Of a stretch of DNA of 64,000 bases, positions 53,513-64,000 are shown piece after piece. Origin of the DNA: Bidens hawaiensis. Lineage: Eukaryota > Streptophyta > Magnoliopsida > Asterales > Asteraceae. The stretch is from NCBI GenBank assembly GCA_021521415.1, contig JAIQDT010002844.1:62001-126000 (forward strand), read 5' to 3'. Made by a program: the position numbers and the translations under genes. The notes beneath the pieces are model-generated. The model searched no databases and had not been told where the DNA came from. It worked only from the letters and a program-made list of their open reading frames with translations. The number at the start of each line of letters is the position of its first letter. Position 1 is the stretch's first letter.

Positions 53513-55634
53513 TGTAACACCCCGGCTTAAGCGGAAACGCCCGAGTGTGACGTACAGATTGCCCAAACACACGTGACACTATTAAGTGACCATAATAATA
53601 TTAATTCATTAAATTGCCAAGTACACAAGTTCAAATAAGAATACAAATTGAAATCAAATCATAAGAAAAACCAATGTCTCGTTTATTAAATAACCTAGTT
53701 ATCTAAGTGTCTTCAATACTTCAACCTCTAATCACGGTACCTGTAACATATGTATAAAATATGGTCAGCTATATATAGTTGGTGAGTTTCCACAGTTTAA
53801 ATACGTACTTAAAAACCATACAATTCATAGACATGTGATAAACGAGCAAGTAAGTCCTTTCCAGTTGGTACAACCAACGTACTTGGATAATCGCGCAAGT
53901 AAGGTCCTTTCCAATTGGTAACAACCAACGTACTTGGATAATGAGGCCCTTTTCCACTCGATACAAATGGATCGGAGTGCAAAAGGGGGGCGTATGATCA
54001 TACTTAATGAGGCTTCCCAATCGTGCAAGTAATATTCGTGCAACTAATACAAGTAGCACACAAGTCCATATACGAATTATAGTTTTGTAATAAAAGAAAC
54101 AATGCTTGAATTTTTTTAAGTATACATATGTTACCCCAAAACATTAAAACATTAAAAAGGGGTGGTGAAAAACTCACCTTAATGATTGAGGCGAAAAGGG
54201 AATAATACTCGAAAGCGTCATAACCACAACCGAACACGTCACGTAAGCCGAAGCAAGCGATCCACGCTAACTAAATTGAGTTAAAACAAGACTTAATCGA
54301 TAATCGTATGGGGTGTTTTTATTGTAAAACTTGTAATGAATATTTTATATTATTTTCTATTCTTTGATTATAATATTATTATTTATGTTTTAACGATAAA
54401 TCGGTTATTAGTACGATTTAAGCACTTTAATGGCGAGAAAACGAAGTTATATGTTTGAAAAGCTTGTAATGTTATAATTATAATTATTGCGTTGACTAGA
54501 CGATTTTTAGGAATTTAAAGTTTACTTTATGTTTATTAAACGATTTTTAATGACAACTTATGAAAATGAGAAACTTGATTTTTAATGTAAAAGTGGTGAG
54601 ATATATTCTATAGTTAATTAACATAATTTTTATTTAACTTAAAAAGGTTTTTATAATTTTATTTTGATTTTTAATTGCTTAAAAAAAAGTTAATTAATCG
54701 TAAATAAACTGTTATTAAATAATGTAAAAAAAGGTGATTGAAACCCGGGTCTTGAGGTTATAATGTTCATGTCTTACCAGTTGCCCTAGGGTTCACATTC
54801 GTTACGGTCTTGTTTATTAATATGTATATATTATAGATTTTTAAAGTTATATAATATTAATATTAAAAAGCATATAACAATTACTTTATAATGTTTTTGT
54901 TTGACGGAGAACAAGTGTCTCGCCGGAAAAATTTAGAAGTCTCCCAATTACAGACGAATCAGTGTATTAGAGGGGGATTAAGAGGAATGAGCGAGTTGGG
55001 TATGAGTTTAGGCAACTATTTATACTAGGTGGATGAGCGTCTTTTGTGTTATTTCGTTGATTTGATTTACCCGGATTTCCGGCGAAATTTACAGGATTAA
55101 TTTGGTGGTTATAACGTAATTAAATAGAAAATCATACCTTAATATCGACGAAATACGCGTTTTAAATAATTTATTGATCTCGAAACACGTCTTAAGGTGG
55201 TGGTGGCCACCTCCGTCGCCGGATTCCGGCGGCCGGAGGCCCACCGGGAAAACGGGACACGGTGATGGGAGGGTTGGGGGTTGTTTTAATTATTTAATTA
55301 TAATTTAAATTAAAGTTACAATTTAGACCCTAAAGTTTAATAAACTTATTAAATGAAATTTAAATCTCTTTTATAAGTTAATAATAGGTTTTTAAAGTTT
55401 TCACTTTTAACCCAAAACTTTATAATATAGTTTTCGGTTTTGGTTTATTTACGCGTTTAACTCATACGACTCGCTTAACGTGTAAGGCTCGAGATTTCAT
55501 AAATAAATTGGACATAGTAATAAATATCGGGAATACTTTTATTAATGATAATTAATAATGATAATACATCAAAACGACCTGACGGGTCGGGTTTACAAAT
55601 ACAAAAAAGAAATCAAAAATTGACGAATGTCACA
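53513..55634 (-). repeat. A2 5' LTR
   Basis: TGTAACACCCCGGCTTAAGC ... CGAATGTCACA, 2,122 bp. TATAAATA on the minus strand at 55,024-55,017. Hairpins CCAGTTGG...CCAACG and CACTCG...GAGTG at 53,855-53,975. A weaker tRNA-like segment lies at 54,735-54,797 (GAAACCCGGGTC, GTTATAAT). Confidence 0.93.
53741..54177 (-). promoter_or_regulatory. Leader intron-like module in the A2 LTR
   Basis: On the minus strand: TTAAG|GTGAGTTTTTC at 54,177, a CCCC...GGGG hairpin (54,163-54,133), hairpin units, AAACTCAC (53,789-53,782), TTGACC-like text and GTTACAG|GTACC at 53,741. The span is 437 nt. Confidence 0.55.
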
Positions 55635-56237
55635 CCCGGAGCTCCAACACGTCAGTCACGGCTAAAATTGCCCCCGACCCATTCTCTGTCCCTACCGGCT
55701 CCCACTGTAACGAACTACCGGATCCTGAGATAACCTGAGAACAAACACTCTCCATATTCAGCAAGTAATTCACTTGAGAGACTTTTACAGCCGGAATTTT
55801 GGTTTTCTTAATTCCATGTCGATCTGGAAATGTAACCGAAACACGACCTGTGCTCCACTGTCATGATGTCCTCTGAACTGATTTAACCTTCCTAGCTTGT
55901 TCATCCTGAATCTTCACTTTGGCTCTGGGTTTGTTACTTGTAAAACGAACTTTCTTCTGCCCACGAGATTCTGTGAATCGGATTTTGTCTTTCATCAAAA
56001 CTGGATTCACACCTTTCGATGAAATATCGACCATATACAATGAACCCATTTTCTTGCCACGAGCAACCACGAGATTTCCTTTGACTACCTTCCACTGCCC
56101 ATTCCCGAACTTAACATCGTGCCCCTGTTCATCCAATTGCCCAACTGAAATCAAACATTTCTTCAAACCTGGAATAACCCTCACGTCTTTCAAATTCCAA
56201 GAACTTCCGCCTGAAGTTATCAAATCAACATCTCCCA
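55635..56237 (-). pseudogene. Ty1/copia pol fragment F (pre-integrase region)
   Basis: On the minus strand: MGDVDLITSGGSSWNLKDVR, VIPGLKKCLISVGQLDEQGH, GNLVVARGKKMGSLYMV, the GAG_pre-integrase-type region after copia protease. Downstream, separated by a stop at about 55,861, is VTFPDRHGIKKTKIPAVKVS and SGSSLQWEPVG, a linker region. It is cut on the left by A2 and on the right by LTR E. It is the host sequence of this part of the nest. Confidence 0.8.
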
Positions 56238-56278
56238 TGTCACACCCCAACCTAAGGCGGAAATGTCGGGGCGTGATC
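56238..56278 (-). repeat. LTR E, first 41 bp
   Basis: TGTCACACCCCAACCTAAGG starts after the copia text. The LTR is interrupted by D at GCGTGATC and continues at 59,318 (CGATTGCTCACAG). Confidence 0.75.
56274..56278. repeat. Target-site duplication TGATC of LTR D
   Basis: TGATC here and at 59,313-59,317 flank LTR D. Confidence 0.93.
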
Positions 56279-59219
56279 TGTAACACCCCGGCTAAAGCGG
56301 AAACACCTGAGTGTGACGTACAGATTGCTCAAACACATGTGATACTATTAGGTGACCATAATAATATTATGTCATTTCAATATTCATGTAACACAAGTTT
56401 ATCAAATAATACAAGTTGTAACAAGTAAATAAACAGGTGATAATTTGTTCTTTGAATATCCTATTGGCATGCTATGTGTCTTCTAACTTTCATCCTCGTA
56501 TCTTTAAACCTGTAACATATGTATAAAATACGGTCAGCTATAAATATAGCTGGTGAGATTTCCACAGTTTGATATAGTACGTAAAAACCATACAATTCCA
56601 TGAACTCATAAAATGCGTAAGTAAGGGTTCTTTACACTCGATGCAATGGACCTGAGTGTAAAGAACAAACGAAGGTCCTTTCCAGTTGGGGCTACCAACG
56701 TACTCGGATATGAGGTCCCTTTTCCACTCGATGCAAATAGACCTAAGTGCAAAGGGGGGCGTATGATCATACTTATTGAGGCAACCACTTGAAATCCACG
56801 TATATAACAAATAAGCAAGTAAGCATACAAGTCCATGATAAGAATTGTAGTTTGTAAGCAAAGTTGTAAATCTTGAAGTTTGATAATAAATATATATGCC
56901 ACCCCAAAATATGAAAGCGTTTAAAAAGGGGTTGTGAAAACTCAATTGAAGGGATGTCTACTTTACGCATTTTAAAAAGGGGTTTCTCACGGATCCTATT
57001 GAAGCGTTTAAAAAGGGGTTTCTCACGGATCCTATTGAAGGGAGGTCTACTTTACGACCAGCTGATATTCTTGTGTTCGGGTGGGCAGGGGGGAAACACG
57101 CCTGTATGGATCTTACAGGAGTGTCTCCTCTTGTTGGGCTCAGGGACCGTGGGTTTGTTGTGGGTCAGGCTGCGTTGAAGGCTGAATCGGGCAAAGCTGT
57201 TAAACACGATAAAGCTTGTTTAGATAATCAACATGTCTTTCTACCATTTGCCTTTGATACATTTGGTTTTCTGACTCCAGAGGCTGTGAAATTTTTGAGT
57301 AGGGTTCAGCGCGTCGTACACGGAACCTCTTCAGCTTCTAGGTCCCAAAGCTTCGTTTTTAGCAGGATTGGCTTTGCTGTTCAAAAGGGGGTTGCGGCGC
57401 AACTTGTTGCCCGTTTGCCTGCCACTTTATTATAATCGTTTTATAGTAAATTATATAAAACTTCGATATTGTTGCTTAAAAAAAAAAAACTTGAAATTGA
57501 AGATCAACATTGCAATAAAAATCGAAGCAACCGAAAGTACGTTACGAAATCCAAAACAATTGAACTTCTCGAACTATAAATAAAATAAATATGAATATTT
57601 AAAGACTAACTAACGGGATAATGCGAGTTATTCACTTGTTGGGAATATATTTTATTGGCATTTTAGGGCATAATATAATATTATTTTTAAGATTAACGGA
57701 TTTATAGTTTTAACGGAATAAAAGTTAACGGTTTAAAGGCTAACGAATTATTGTTAACGAACTTATAGACTAACATTTAACGGTTTAACGGATTATAAAG
57801 TTAAAGAATTTAACGTAACAGAATATAACCTTAATTTTTTAACGGTTTAAATTATGTTAATACCATTTAATTAATAATGTATTTATAATAAGGGACCTTT
57901 ACTATTTACGAATTTTATCGGTCTAATATTATTCCTAATATGGTTACTTAGCGTATATAGATTTTAACGAAACGAACAAATAATATGTTTAACAGAACGA
58001 ATAAAATATTATGTTTAACGGGTTTGACGAAGCTTTAACGGGTATGAAAGAGTTGGGGTTTAAGTTGAAAATAATAAACTTTATAAATAAATTTTATTTC
58101 AGTTAAAATAATTTTATTTGATTTATAATGATTTTTAAAAGATTTAAATGATTTTTAAATAATTAATTATAAAGATAAGCAAATTGTTATAACTCTCAAG
58201 CATTAACCAACTGATCCAGACAACATATTTGTTTTTAGAATGAGCTTTATAATATAAAAACACTACCTGATTATCATCTTCAACCTCAAAACCCTAGCTA
58301 TCTAATACTCTTAATGTGTTCCATGTTTGTTTAGATTGACTTAGGGGTTTGTTTAATCTGTTGATCGCGATATAAAAAAAACATATAACTATTACCTCGA
58401 GAGATGCCGGAGTGAACGAGAACGATGGACGGCCGGAATTTTGATCGGATTTTCTTGGCTTCGGATTATACGAACAATATTGTGTTAATTGATGTTTGGT
58501 GTGAGTTTAAGCTCGTTAGAAACGTCCTATTTATACTAGCAATTGGGTCAAAAACGAGTTAATTCTATTGATTTGATTACGGCGTAATACCCGACGGTAA
58601 TTACGGATTTTACGGTGATTACGAGACGTTATAAAGCAATTAACCTTTTTGTTAGCGTTTATTATCGTTGACTTAAGCCGCTAAAATAACTAATCGTGTT
58701 TAAATAGGCATTTAATGGTGGTTTCGGGTCTCGCCGGCGCCGATTCCTGCGGCCGGACGTTCGTGACGGAAAAGCGTGAAGCAGATGGTGACATTTTAGT
58801 GATATTATCATAATTTAAATAATATTGCACTTAGGCCCTCTAGTTTCATTTTAGTTTTAAAACAAGATTTAAATTATAGTTACTTATTGGACCTTAAACT
58901 TTGAGACATGTTAAATGTTAATAAAAGTTATAAACATGGATATTTTTCTTATTATACCCGAATAGTTTGTGAATCGTTTATATAAAGACTTAAAATCTCA
59001 GAGTCTCGTAACTTATCAAAATGAAAAGAAAAGCGAGTGATTGATAAACGTTAAGTGCGAATAAAATGAAACGACGAAACGAGTTGGTGTAACGAATGCG
59101 AGTATGAATTCACATAAATAAAGATGACGAATGACTCAAAAAAAAATACATGCAACGAAAATTAATTAATAACGTTATAACATATATATATATACACATA
59201 TACATATATATATACACAC

Positions 59220-59252
<33 letters not shown>

Positions 59253-59312
59253 AACAAAAGCAAAAATTCAAAATGGGTCAGGTTTCGGGTTAGAAAAGTA
59301 ACGAATGTTACA
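56279..59312 (-). repeat. Solo LTR, family D, with LINE-like insert
   Basis: TGTAACACCCCGGCTAAAGC ... GTAACGAATGTTACA, 3,034 bp including a 0.54 kb insert. It is related to family A at its left end (GAGTGTGACGTACAGATTG) but strongly diverged elsewhere. TATA box 58,535-58,528 (minus). A half tRNA-like text (GGATCAGTTGGTTAATGC, minus, about 58,225-58,208) lies where A has its tRNA-like units. Confidence 0.92.
56951..57489 (+). mobile_element. 5'-truncated LINE-like insert with poly(A) tail
   Basis: It lies in LTR D between direct repeats AATTGAAG (56,944 and 57,495; about 13 bp if mismatches are allowed) and ends in A12 at 57,478-57,489, as target-primed insertions do. It encodes, from about 57,030, EGRSTLRPADILVFGWAGGK, CMDLTGVSPLVGLRD, DNQHVFLPFAFDTFGFLTPE, FSRIGFAVQKGVAAQLVARL and a TAA. 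Similar text (RPAD...DLTGVSPF...PFAFSTFG...IQKGVGAQLVARLP) ends reverse-transcriptase-like proteins in many plants. The exact family is not certain. The first 50 bp (TTTAAAAAGGGGTTTCTCAC) are duplicated. Confidence 0.7.
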
Positions 59313-59506
59313 TGATCCGATTGCTCACAGCTCGAAAATACTATCATAAATATAAATGAAAATATCTAATTAATTATTTACAAATATTACACACATTATC
59401 CAAATATACAAAACAATTCAAATACACAAATATGAGTTCATATAATGATTATCTTGATTATATCCTAAAGTCTTGTCTACGTTTCCAACTTCAATCTTCA
59501 GGCAAC

Positions 59507-59966
59507 CTGCATATGCATAGAAAATGGAATTTTTGTCAACAAATATGTTGAGTGAGTTTACCACCAAGTTTTGACACCAAAATAATGCTAATATGATAAA
59601 TAAACGAAACGTAATAAACGCGGTAATGAAATCAAACCATAAGCAAATAAGTTGTCGATTAAACCATTGCCAAGCAAATCGGGCGCCGGTAAATCAACCA
59701 TGAGCAAATAATGAGAATAAGACCGTTGCCAAGCGAATCGGGCGATGGTCAATAAGAATGAGAACCCTCTCCAAGGGGATATGTCAAGCGAATCAATATA
59801 ATAACACATAAGCACATAACAAGTAGATTTGATTAATCACACACAATTACACGTTTGCTATTTTGATATGTATGTATATATAGATATGTATATATAGTAT
59901 TATATACGCATATGTCCCCAAAAAGTTTACGAAAATCGAGTAAAATAGGGGAATGATAAAACTCAC
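59507..59966 (-). promoter_or_regulatory. Leader intron-like module in LTR E
   Basis: On the minus strand: TCAG|GTGAGTTTTATC at 59,966, a CCCC...AGGGG hairpin (59,914-59,951), two hairpin units, TAAACTCAC (59,560-59,552), GTTGAC and TATGCAG|GTTGCC at 59,507. The span is 460 nt, with a consensus donor and acceptor. Confidence 0.55.
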
Positions 59967-60590
59967 CTGATCGATTAAGCCAAACGGGAATGAATACGAC
60001 AAGAACGCTAATCAAACTCCTCGAGAATTATCAACAAGAATCCTAATTAAATGATATGATGAGTGAATTATAAATGATACAATAAGTATAATGGATTTGG
60101 GATTTCGATGTGATTTGAGTTACAATTATGATTGGTATGTTATGGATTAAACGATTGATCTCTATGATTATTAGTATTGCAAAAACAATATTATTAGTTG
60201 CCATTTAACTATAAAAGTCATTGTTTGTCATAAACGTTTAATTATATAATTATCGCAAAATTTATATATTAGAATCCTTAACGAAATTAATACGTTTATT
60301 ATGGTTTTGTTTTAAAACTAATACATATATATAATAAAAATGAGCAAATGATAAAGACATTTTAACAAATATAATCCTTAATATTAGTATCGGTTTTTAA
60401 ATAAAATAATGATGATTTATTATACACACACACACACACACATAGACACACAAAAACTAGTAATGAGGTCATTTGACACGATACGTTAATTTTATGAGGT
60501 CGGCTTAATAAAATATTGTTTATTATTTATTATAATATATCATCACTAAAAACAAGTTAAAACAGCAAACAAATAAATATATCAAAAAAA

Positions 60591-60668
60591 CGGGCTGGCC
60601 GGGACTCGAACTCGCGCTAGTGGCCGGCTTGAAGGAAGAGTTGAACAACACATACCAGCCATCTGTGC
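60591..60668 (-). other. tRNA-like sequence in LTR E
   Basis: On the minus strand: GGCTGGTATGTGTTGTTC, GAGTTCGAGTCCCGGCC and CCAGCC. The two outer GGCTGG/CCAGCC hexamers can pair as an acceptor stem, and the T-loop TTCGAGT is canonical. The D and anticodon arms are poor. Confidence 0.45.
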
Positions 60669-61460
60669 TGGTGTGTCAGTTGATTTAAGTTTGGAAACGA
60701 TTTACTATATACTAAAACAAATAAAACCCAATTAACTATGAAACCCTAGATCTACAATCGCTCAATCTGTTCACCGATTGATTAATTAATTTTAGGGTTT
60801 ATGTAGAGCTTAACAAGACGAACAAAACTATGTAATTGTTTACCTTAATCGTTGTTTTAAACACTGGTTAACTCGAGATGACAGGGCCGGCGATAAAGGG
60901 TGTCGACGAACAGGTAGATACGACCAAAATCAAAGCAATTAGGTTTAGGGGTTTAGGTCATCTAGTTGTGTAGGATGTGCAGACGCGTTTAATTGAGTTA
61001 AGATCAGCCCTAGAGTATATATTTGATCAAAGGTTCGTCGGTTTAGTTTGTAAATCGATCCATATCATTCTTTGATCACGTTTCCTAATTAATCACGTTG
61101 GTTAGGCCGTATATAGTGTAGGAAATCAGAACATGATTCAATTCCATGTTTATGACGAGAATTGTGCCTCAAGTAACTAAACGGGTTCACAGATATGGTT
61201 AAACGGGTTAATGGGTCATGGGTTTTGAATTTGTTTATTGGGTTATAAATAAGTTATACAGAAATTGCATGTTAGTCCCTATAGATTGAGTATGGAAACA
61301 TTAGAGGGTTAAAATTTAATTTTGGGTGAAAAATGTATATTACCTAAAGTTTAATATATATTACATAAATATAAATGGTAAAAATGATTTCTCGATAAGC
61401 GCGATACTTTTATTATCAAAATTTCCCGAATGTAAAACGGGTCGGATAATAAGTACATGG

Positions 61461-63240
61461 TCGTATGTGGAAAACCCGAGCGGTTTAGGTTTAGGGTTTA
61501 TTTTATTTTATTTTTTTATATAAAATATAATAACAATAAAACACTTTGGCCCCTCCACTTTATTAAGCGTTGAACTTGCACGAAAAGTTAAGCAAGATAC
61601 GTTTACGGGGTGGAAAGGAGCTCTCGGAAGAATGCCGGGACAAGCCCGAAGGTGTACGCAACCACTACAAGGTTAAATCTTTTGTCGGAATTCATGGACG
61701 TTAAATTTGAAAACTCCTTTTGCTTTTAAAAGTAAAATTTTGAAAATTGAAGAAAGTAGATTTGGTGAAACAGATGTTATTGTGATAATCGACATTTAGG
61801 AAATGAGACGGAGGTACAAGATCCTAATAGATTAAATTCGATAAAGGAATTTTATTCAAGGAATGAATTACGCAAAGGTTTAATTTATAACAAATAGTTA
61901 ATGGCATACGGAGTCCTTAAAGATCGTATTCTTTAGGAATGAAGTTCTTAAGATCGAAAATATAAGTTTAACGAAAATTTTGGTGTGTCGAGTTTAGTTA
62001 ATTTAAGTGTTTATGAGTTTAAAGAGAAGTTAACATAGCTTTTCGAGTTTGTGGTTTTGAGATTTGATTAATTTGATTAAAATATTCTAGAATACTATAA
62101 TAGTTAGTAATTTATAATTTTAAATATTAATGATAATGCGAAAATATACCTATTTGATTTAAGTTGTTTAATAGATTAAACTGGGAAGCGGATATTCCCG
62201 AATTACCGAGATAGTCCTATACCAATTAAATTTTTTAAATTAGATAAAATATAAAGTAGGTAATTAAATTAGATTAAGTTGAGAATTCGTGAATTTTTCC
62301 TTTTTCATAAAATCGTTATAAATATTAGGGAATATGTAAATTGGATTATTGATAATGGAAATTTAAGTAAATAACAAATTTCTAAATTAATTGTGATAGC
62401 AAAAATAAGATGTGAAACATTTAATAAAAATGAGATAAATGCGAGGCTAGAAACGCATGAACCACCATGACTATTCTAACAACTACGAATTTATCATCTA
62501 AAAGGTTCAAAATTTTCAAAAATTAAAGTAGGGAGTTGAAATATTTACAATGAAGGTTCAATCAAAAAGTCAATTTAATAATAAAAGTTAAATTAAACAA
62601 ATGAAAAATTTTTAATTTAAAAATGGAAATTAAATTTAAAGAATACATAATTTATTTTAATAATAATAAAATTTATAATAATTGAATTTTAAGAATAAAG
62701 ATTTATAAAGTGGAAAATAAGTTATGAAAACCATCATGATATTAAGGAAAACAAGAGATGATAAAATATTTATAGTTTAAAGTTGAGGATAAGGATTTAA
62801 ATATACTTAGACATTTATAATTCGAGGATATGGATATAATTAAGAAAGTATAATTTAAATAGTATTTTAACGGATATGAGTTAGTATAAGATTTCTTGTT
62901 CGGTGTATTTTAGTTTTGTCGAGGTTGGCGGTCGTTTGGTTAACGGAATACAACAGCAAACTCTTCGTTGATTCTAGTAGTCGAACAACAATCACGAGAA
63001 ACAGGTGAACGGCGTTGATTACGATGATTTCCTAGGGAAGACATTCTATGAGGACCAAGGATGAAATTTTTATGAAATAATGGGTAAGTTGTGGGAATGA
63101 GTTGATATGAAATAATGGGGATGCGTATGTATATGTATTAATATTAGTGAAGACTCGAGGACGAGTCAAGAATTAAAATAATATATATGAGTTGGAAGCA
63201 TTTAAGTAAATTATGTTTTATAAAACTTTCCAAAATTAAA
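61461..63240. other. AT-rich stretch, no gene seen
   Basis: Stops occur in all frames. Fragments recall chromovirus noncoding parts: CATGAACCACCATGAC at 62,456 (as in the A2 leader) and GAAGACTCGAGGACGAG at 63,148 (like sequence just before a PPT). Probably a very decayed retroelement. Confidence 0.4.
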
Positions 63241-63246
63241 ATAACT

Positions 63247-63510
63247 AAGTGTATAAAATGAGTTGACCTCCCATGAGCTTTCCATGGCAATTTGAATAAC
63301 CCAACTAAATAAACAACAAACTGGCATCCCATGAGCGTTCCGTGGCAATTTGTTAGCCCAATTCAAATATCATGTAATAAACAATTGAGTTGTTCAGCCC
63401 ATGAGCGTGTACATGGCATTTAACTGACCCAACTAATTAATGAATTATCGAATCAATGGAGTTGTTCAGACCATGAGCGTTACATGACATTTAACCGACT
63501 CAACTAAATA
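63247..63510. repeat. Fourfold hairpin-bearing tandem repeat
   Basis: Four 75-85 bp units share CCATGAGC(G/T)TT...ATGGCA(T/A)TT and GA(C/G)CCAACTAA; CCATG and CATGG can pair in each. The layout resembles the hairpin arrays in the LTR leaders, so a further LTR may begin here. The rest of the window (63,511-64,000) shows no gene. Confidence 0.6.
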
Positions 63511-64000
63511 TCGAATCAACGAATCAACTATAAGTAGTTGGTGTATCTCGGGAACCACCTCGGACGATACATTCCAATCCAAAAATTAAATTGAAAATTA
63601 TTTAAGAAATGAATAGTTGGAGTGCCCATGGATTTCCATGGATTTTTCACCCAGCTACGCATTTCAAAATAATTTAAAAATATATATTGGAAGTATAACC
63701 GTTTAGCCGGTTATGTTTACCACGTACCGTTTAGCCAGTTACGAGTACCACTCGAAGTTATGTGGTTGTACGGATTTGTCATACCCCCATGCTTCAAGGT
63801 GAAAGAGCAAAACACAACACGGGAATTCTTAAGGAATTTCCCACAATAAAAGTTAATCTACTAAAATTAAGAGGATTTAAAAATATTTTGAAAGTTGAGG
63901 CATAACCTCGGAATTTGTGTGTGTGTGCAACAAATAAACAAGATAAATACAATTTAAATAATTAATCTAAGCAAGCTGTAAACAATTTATTAATTAGCAC

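Larger units (their letters stand above)
48598..55634 (-). mobile_element. Chromovirus A2, minus strand, 3' half missing
   Basis: From the right: 5' LTR, iMet-type PBS, leader, gag and protease. The protease is interrupted at 48,597 by B2, and everything further downstream is absent. gag is interrupted by the family C solo LTR. On the right it borders a copia fragment. Confidence 0.9.
59318..61460 (-). repeat. LTR E, remainder
   Basis: It continues LTR E after the D insertion, with an array around 59,640-59,775 (ATTGCCAAGC(A/G)AATCGGGCG twice), the leader module, a CA repeat, a tRNA-like segment and a TATA-like box (ATATATAC, minus, about 61,013). GAATGTAAAACGGGTCGG near 61,430 parallels the ends of LTRs A and D, but no clear CA end or TCCCA duplication was found, so the right limit is approximate. 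Confidence 0.6.

Noticed and set aside
53825..54237. Overlapping 72-96 codon minus-strand ORFs
   Set aside because: They translate the hairpin repeats and AT-rich U5 of LTR A2; the same text gives ORFs in LTR D for the same reason.
38481..55634. A1 and A2 as one A element split by B2
   Set aside because: The 120-bp protease overlap (43,831-43,950 and 48,598-48,717) with sequence differences, and unlike flanks at the two outer ends, exclude a single insertion.
59162..59347. 61-codon Tyr/Ile-rich ORF
   Set aside because: Translation of a TA/CA microsatellite.

Overview
The window looks like gene-poor, TE-packed chromatin of a eudicot plant. The daisy family is a guess from the style of the long chromovirus and Tat elements, and nothing here proves it. 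Support for a plant nuclear genome: AT-rich intergenic DNA with TA, CA and AAT microsatellites, nested LTR retrotransposons with 1-3 kb LTRs, Helitron-like termini, AU-rich GT-AG introns and no operons. No CRISPR array, rRNA gene or intact tRNA gene was found. Only two stretches look like host genes (about 0.2-3.6 kb and 22.6-24.5 kb, both minus strand). Both are mosaics of short exon-like segments whose product I do not recognise. Family letters A-G below are my own labels.

Left third. A Helitron-like element (about 3.9-18.6 kb) with long internal inverted arms was split by a nearly intact Tat-type Ty3/gypsy element (4,596-16,688). That element has TSDs GGTTA and LTRs about 99% identical. 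Its gag-pol lies on the minus strand. Between integrase and the 3' LTR it carries a multi-exon antisense gene with its own TATA box and poly(A) signal. Next come a second Helitron-like end, a 3 kb solo LTR (family G, TSD GAAGG), host-gene remnant 2, a 1.3 kb TIR element and more Helitron-like ends.

Centre and right (28-64 kb) is a nest of chromoviruses. A family C LTR was hit by chromovirus B1 (28.8-38.5 kb), whose 3' LTR was hit by chromovirus A1 (minus strand). A1 stops abruptly inside its protease region at about 43,950 and is fused to the middle of the pol gene of a second B copy (B2). B2 itself sits in a second A copy (A2), which also received a family C solo LTR (TSD GCGTT) and is inserted in a copia fragment (F). 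The copia fragment was further hit by LTR E, E by LTR D (TSD TGATC), and D by a 5'-truncated LINE-like sequence with a poly(A) tail. One large deletion from A1 to B2 explains all the missing halves.

Most interesting signal: six otherwise dissimilar LTR families (A, B, C, D, E, G) share an ordered module in their transcribed leaders, allowing for a mutated donor in A1 and a disrupted one in D. It runs: AG|GTGAGTT donor-like site, C-run/G-run hairpin, array of small hairpins, AACTCAC (the reverse complement of the donor), then a CAG|G acceptor-like site (TTTTAG|G in B1). In A, D and E a tRNA-like sequence lies upstream of this module. I read it as a candidate leader intron whose donor can pair with a motif just before its acceptor. 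Also notable are a 102-nt intron-like insert exactly between gag and protease of B1, and a patch of LTR end copied into the B1 chromodomain.
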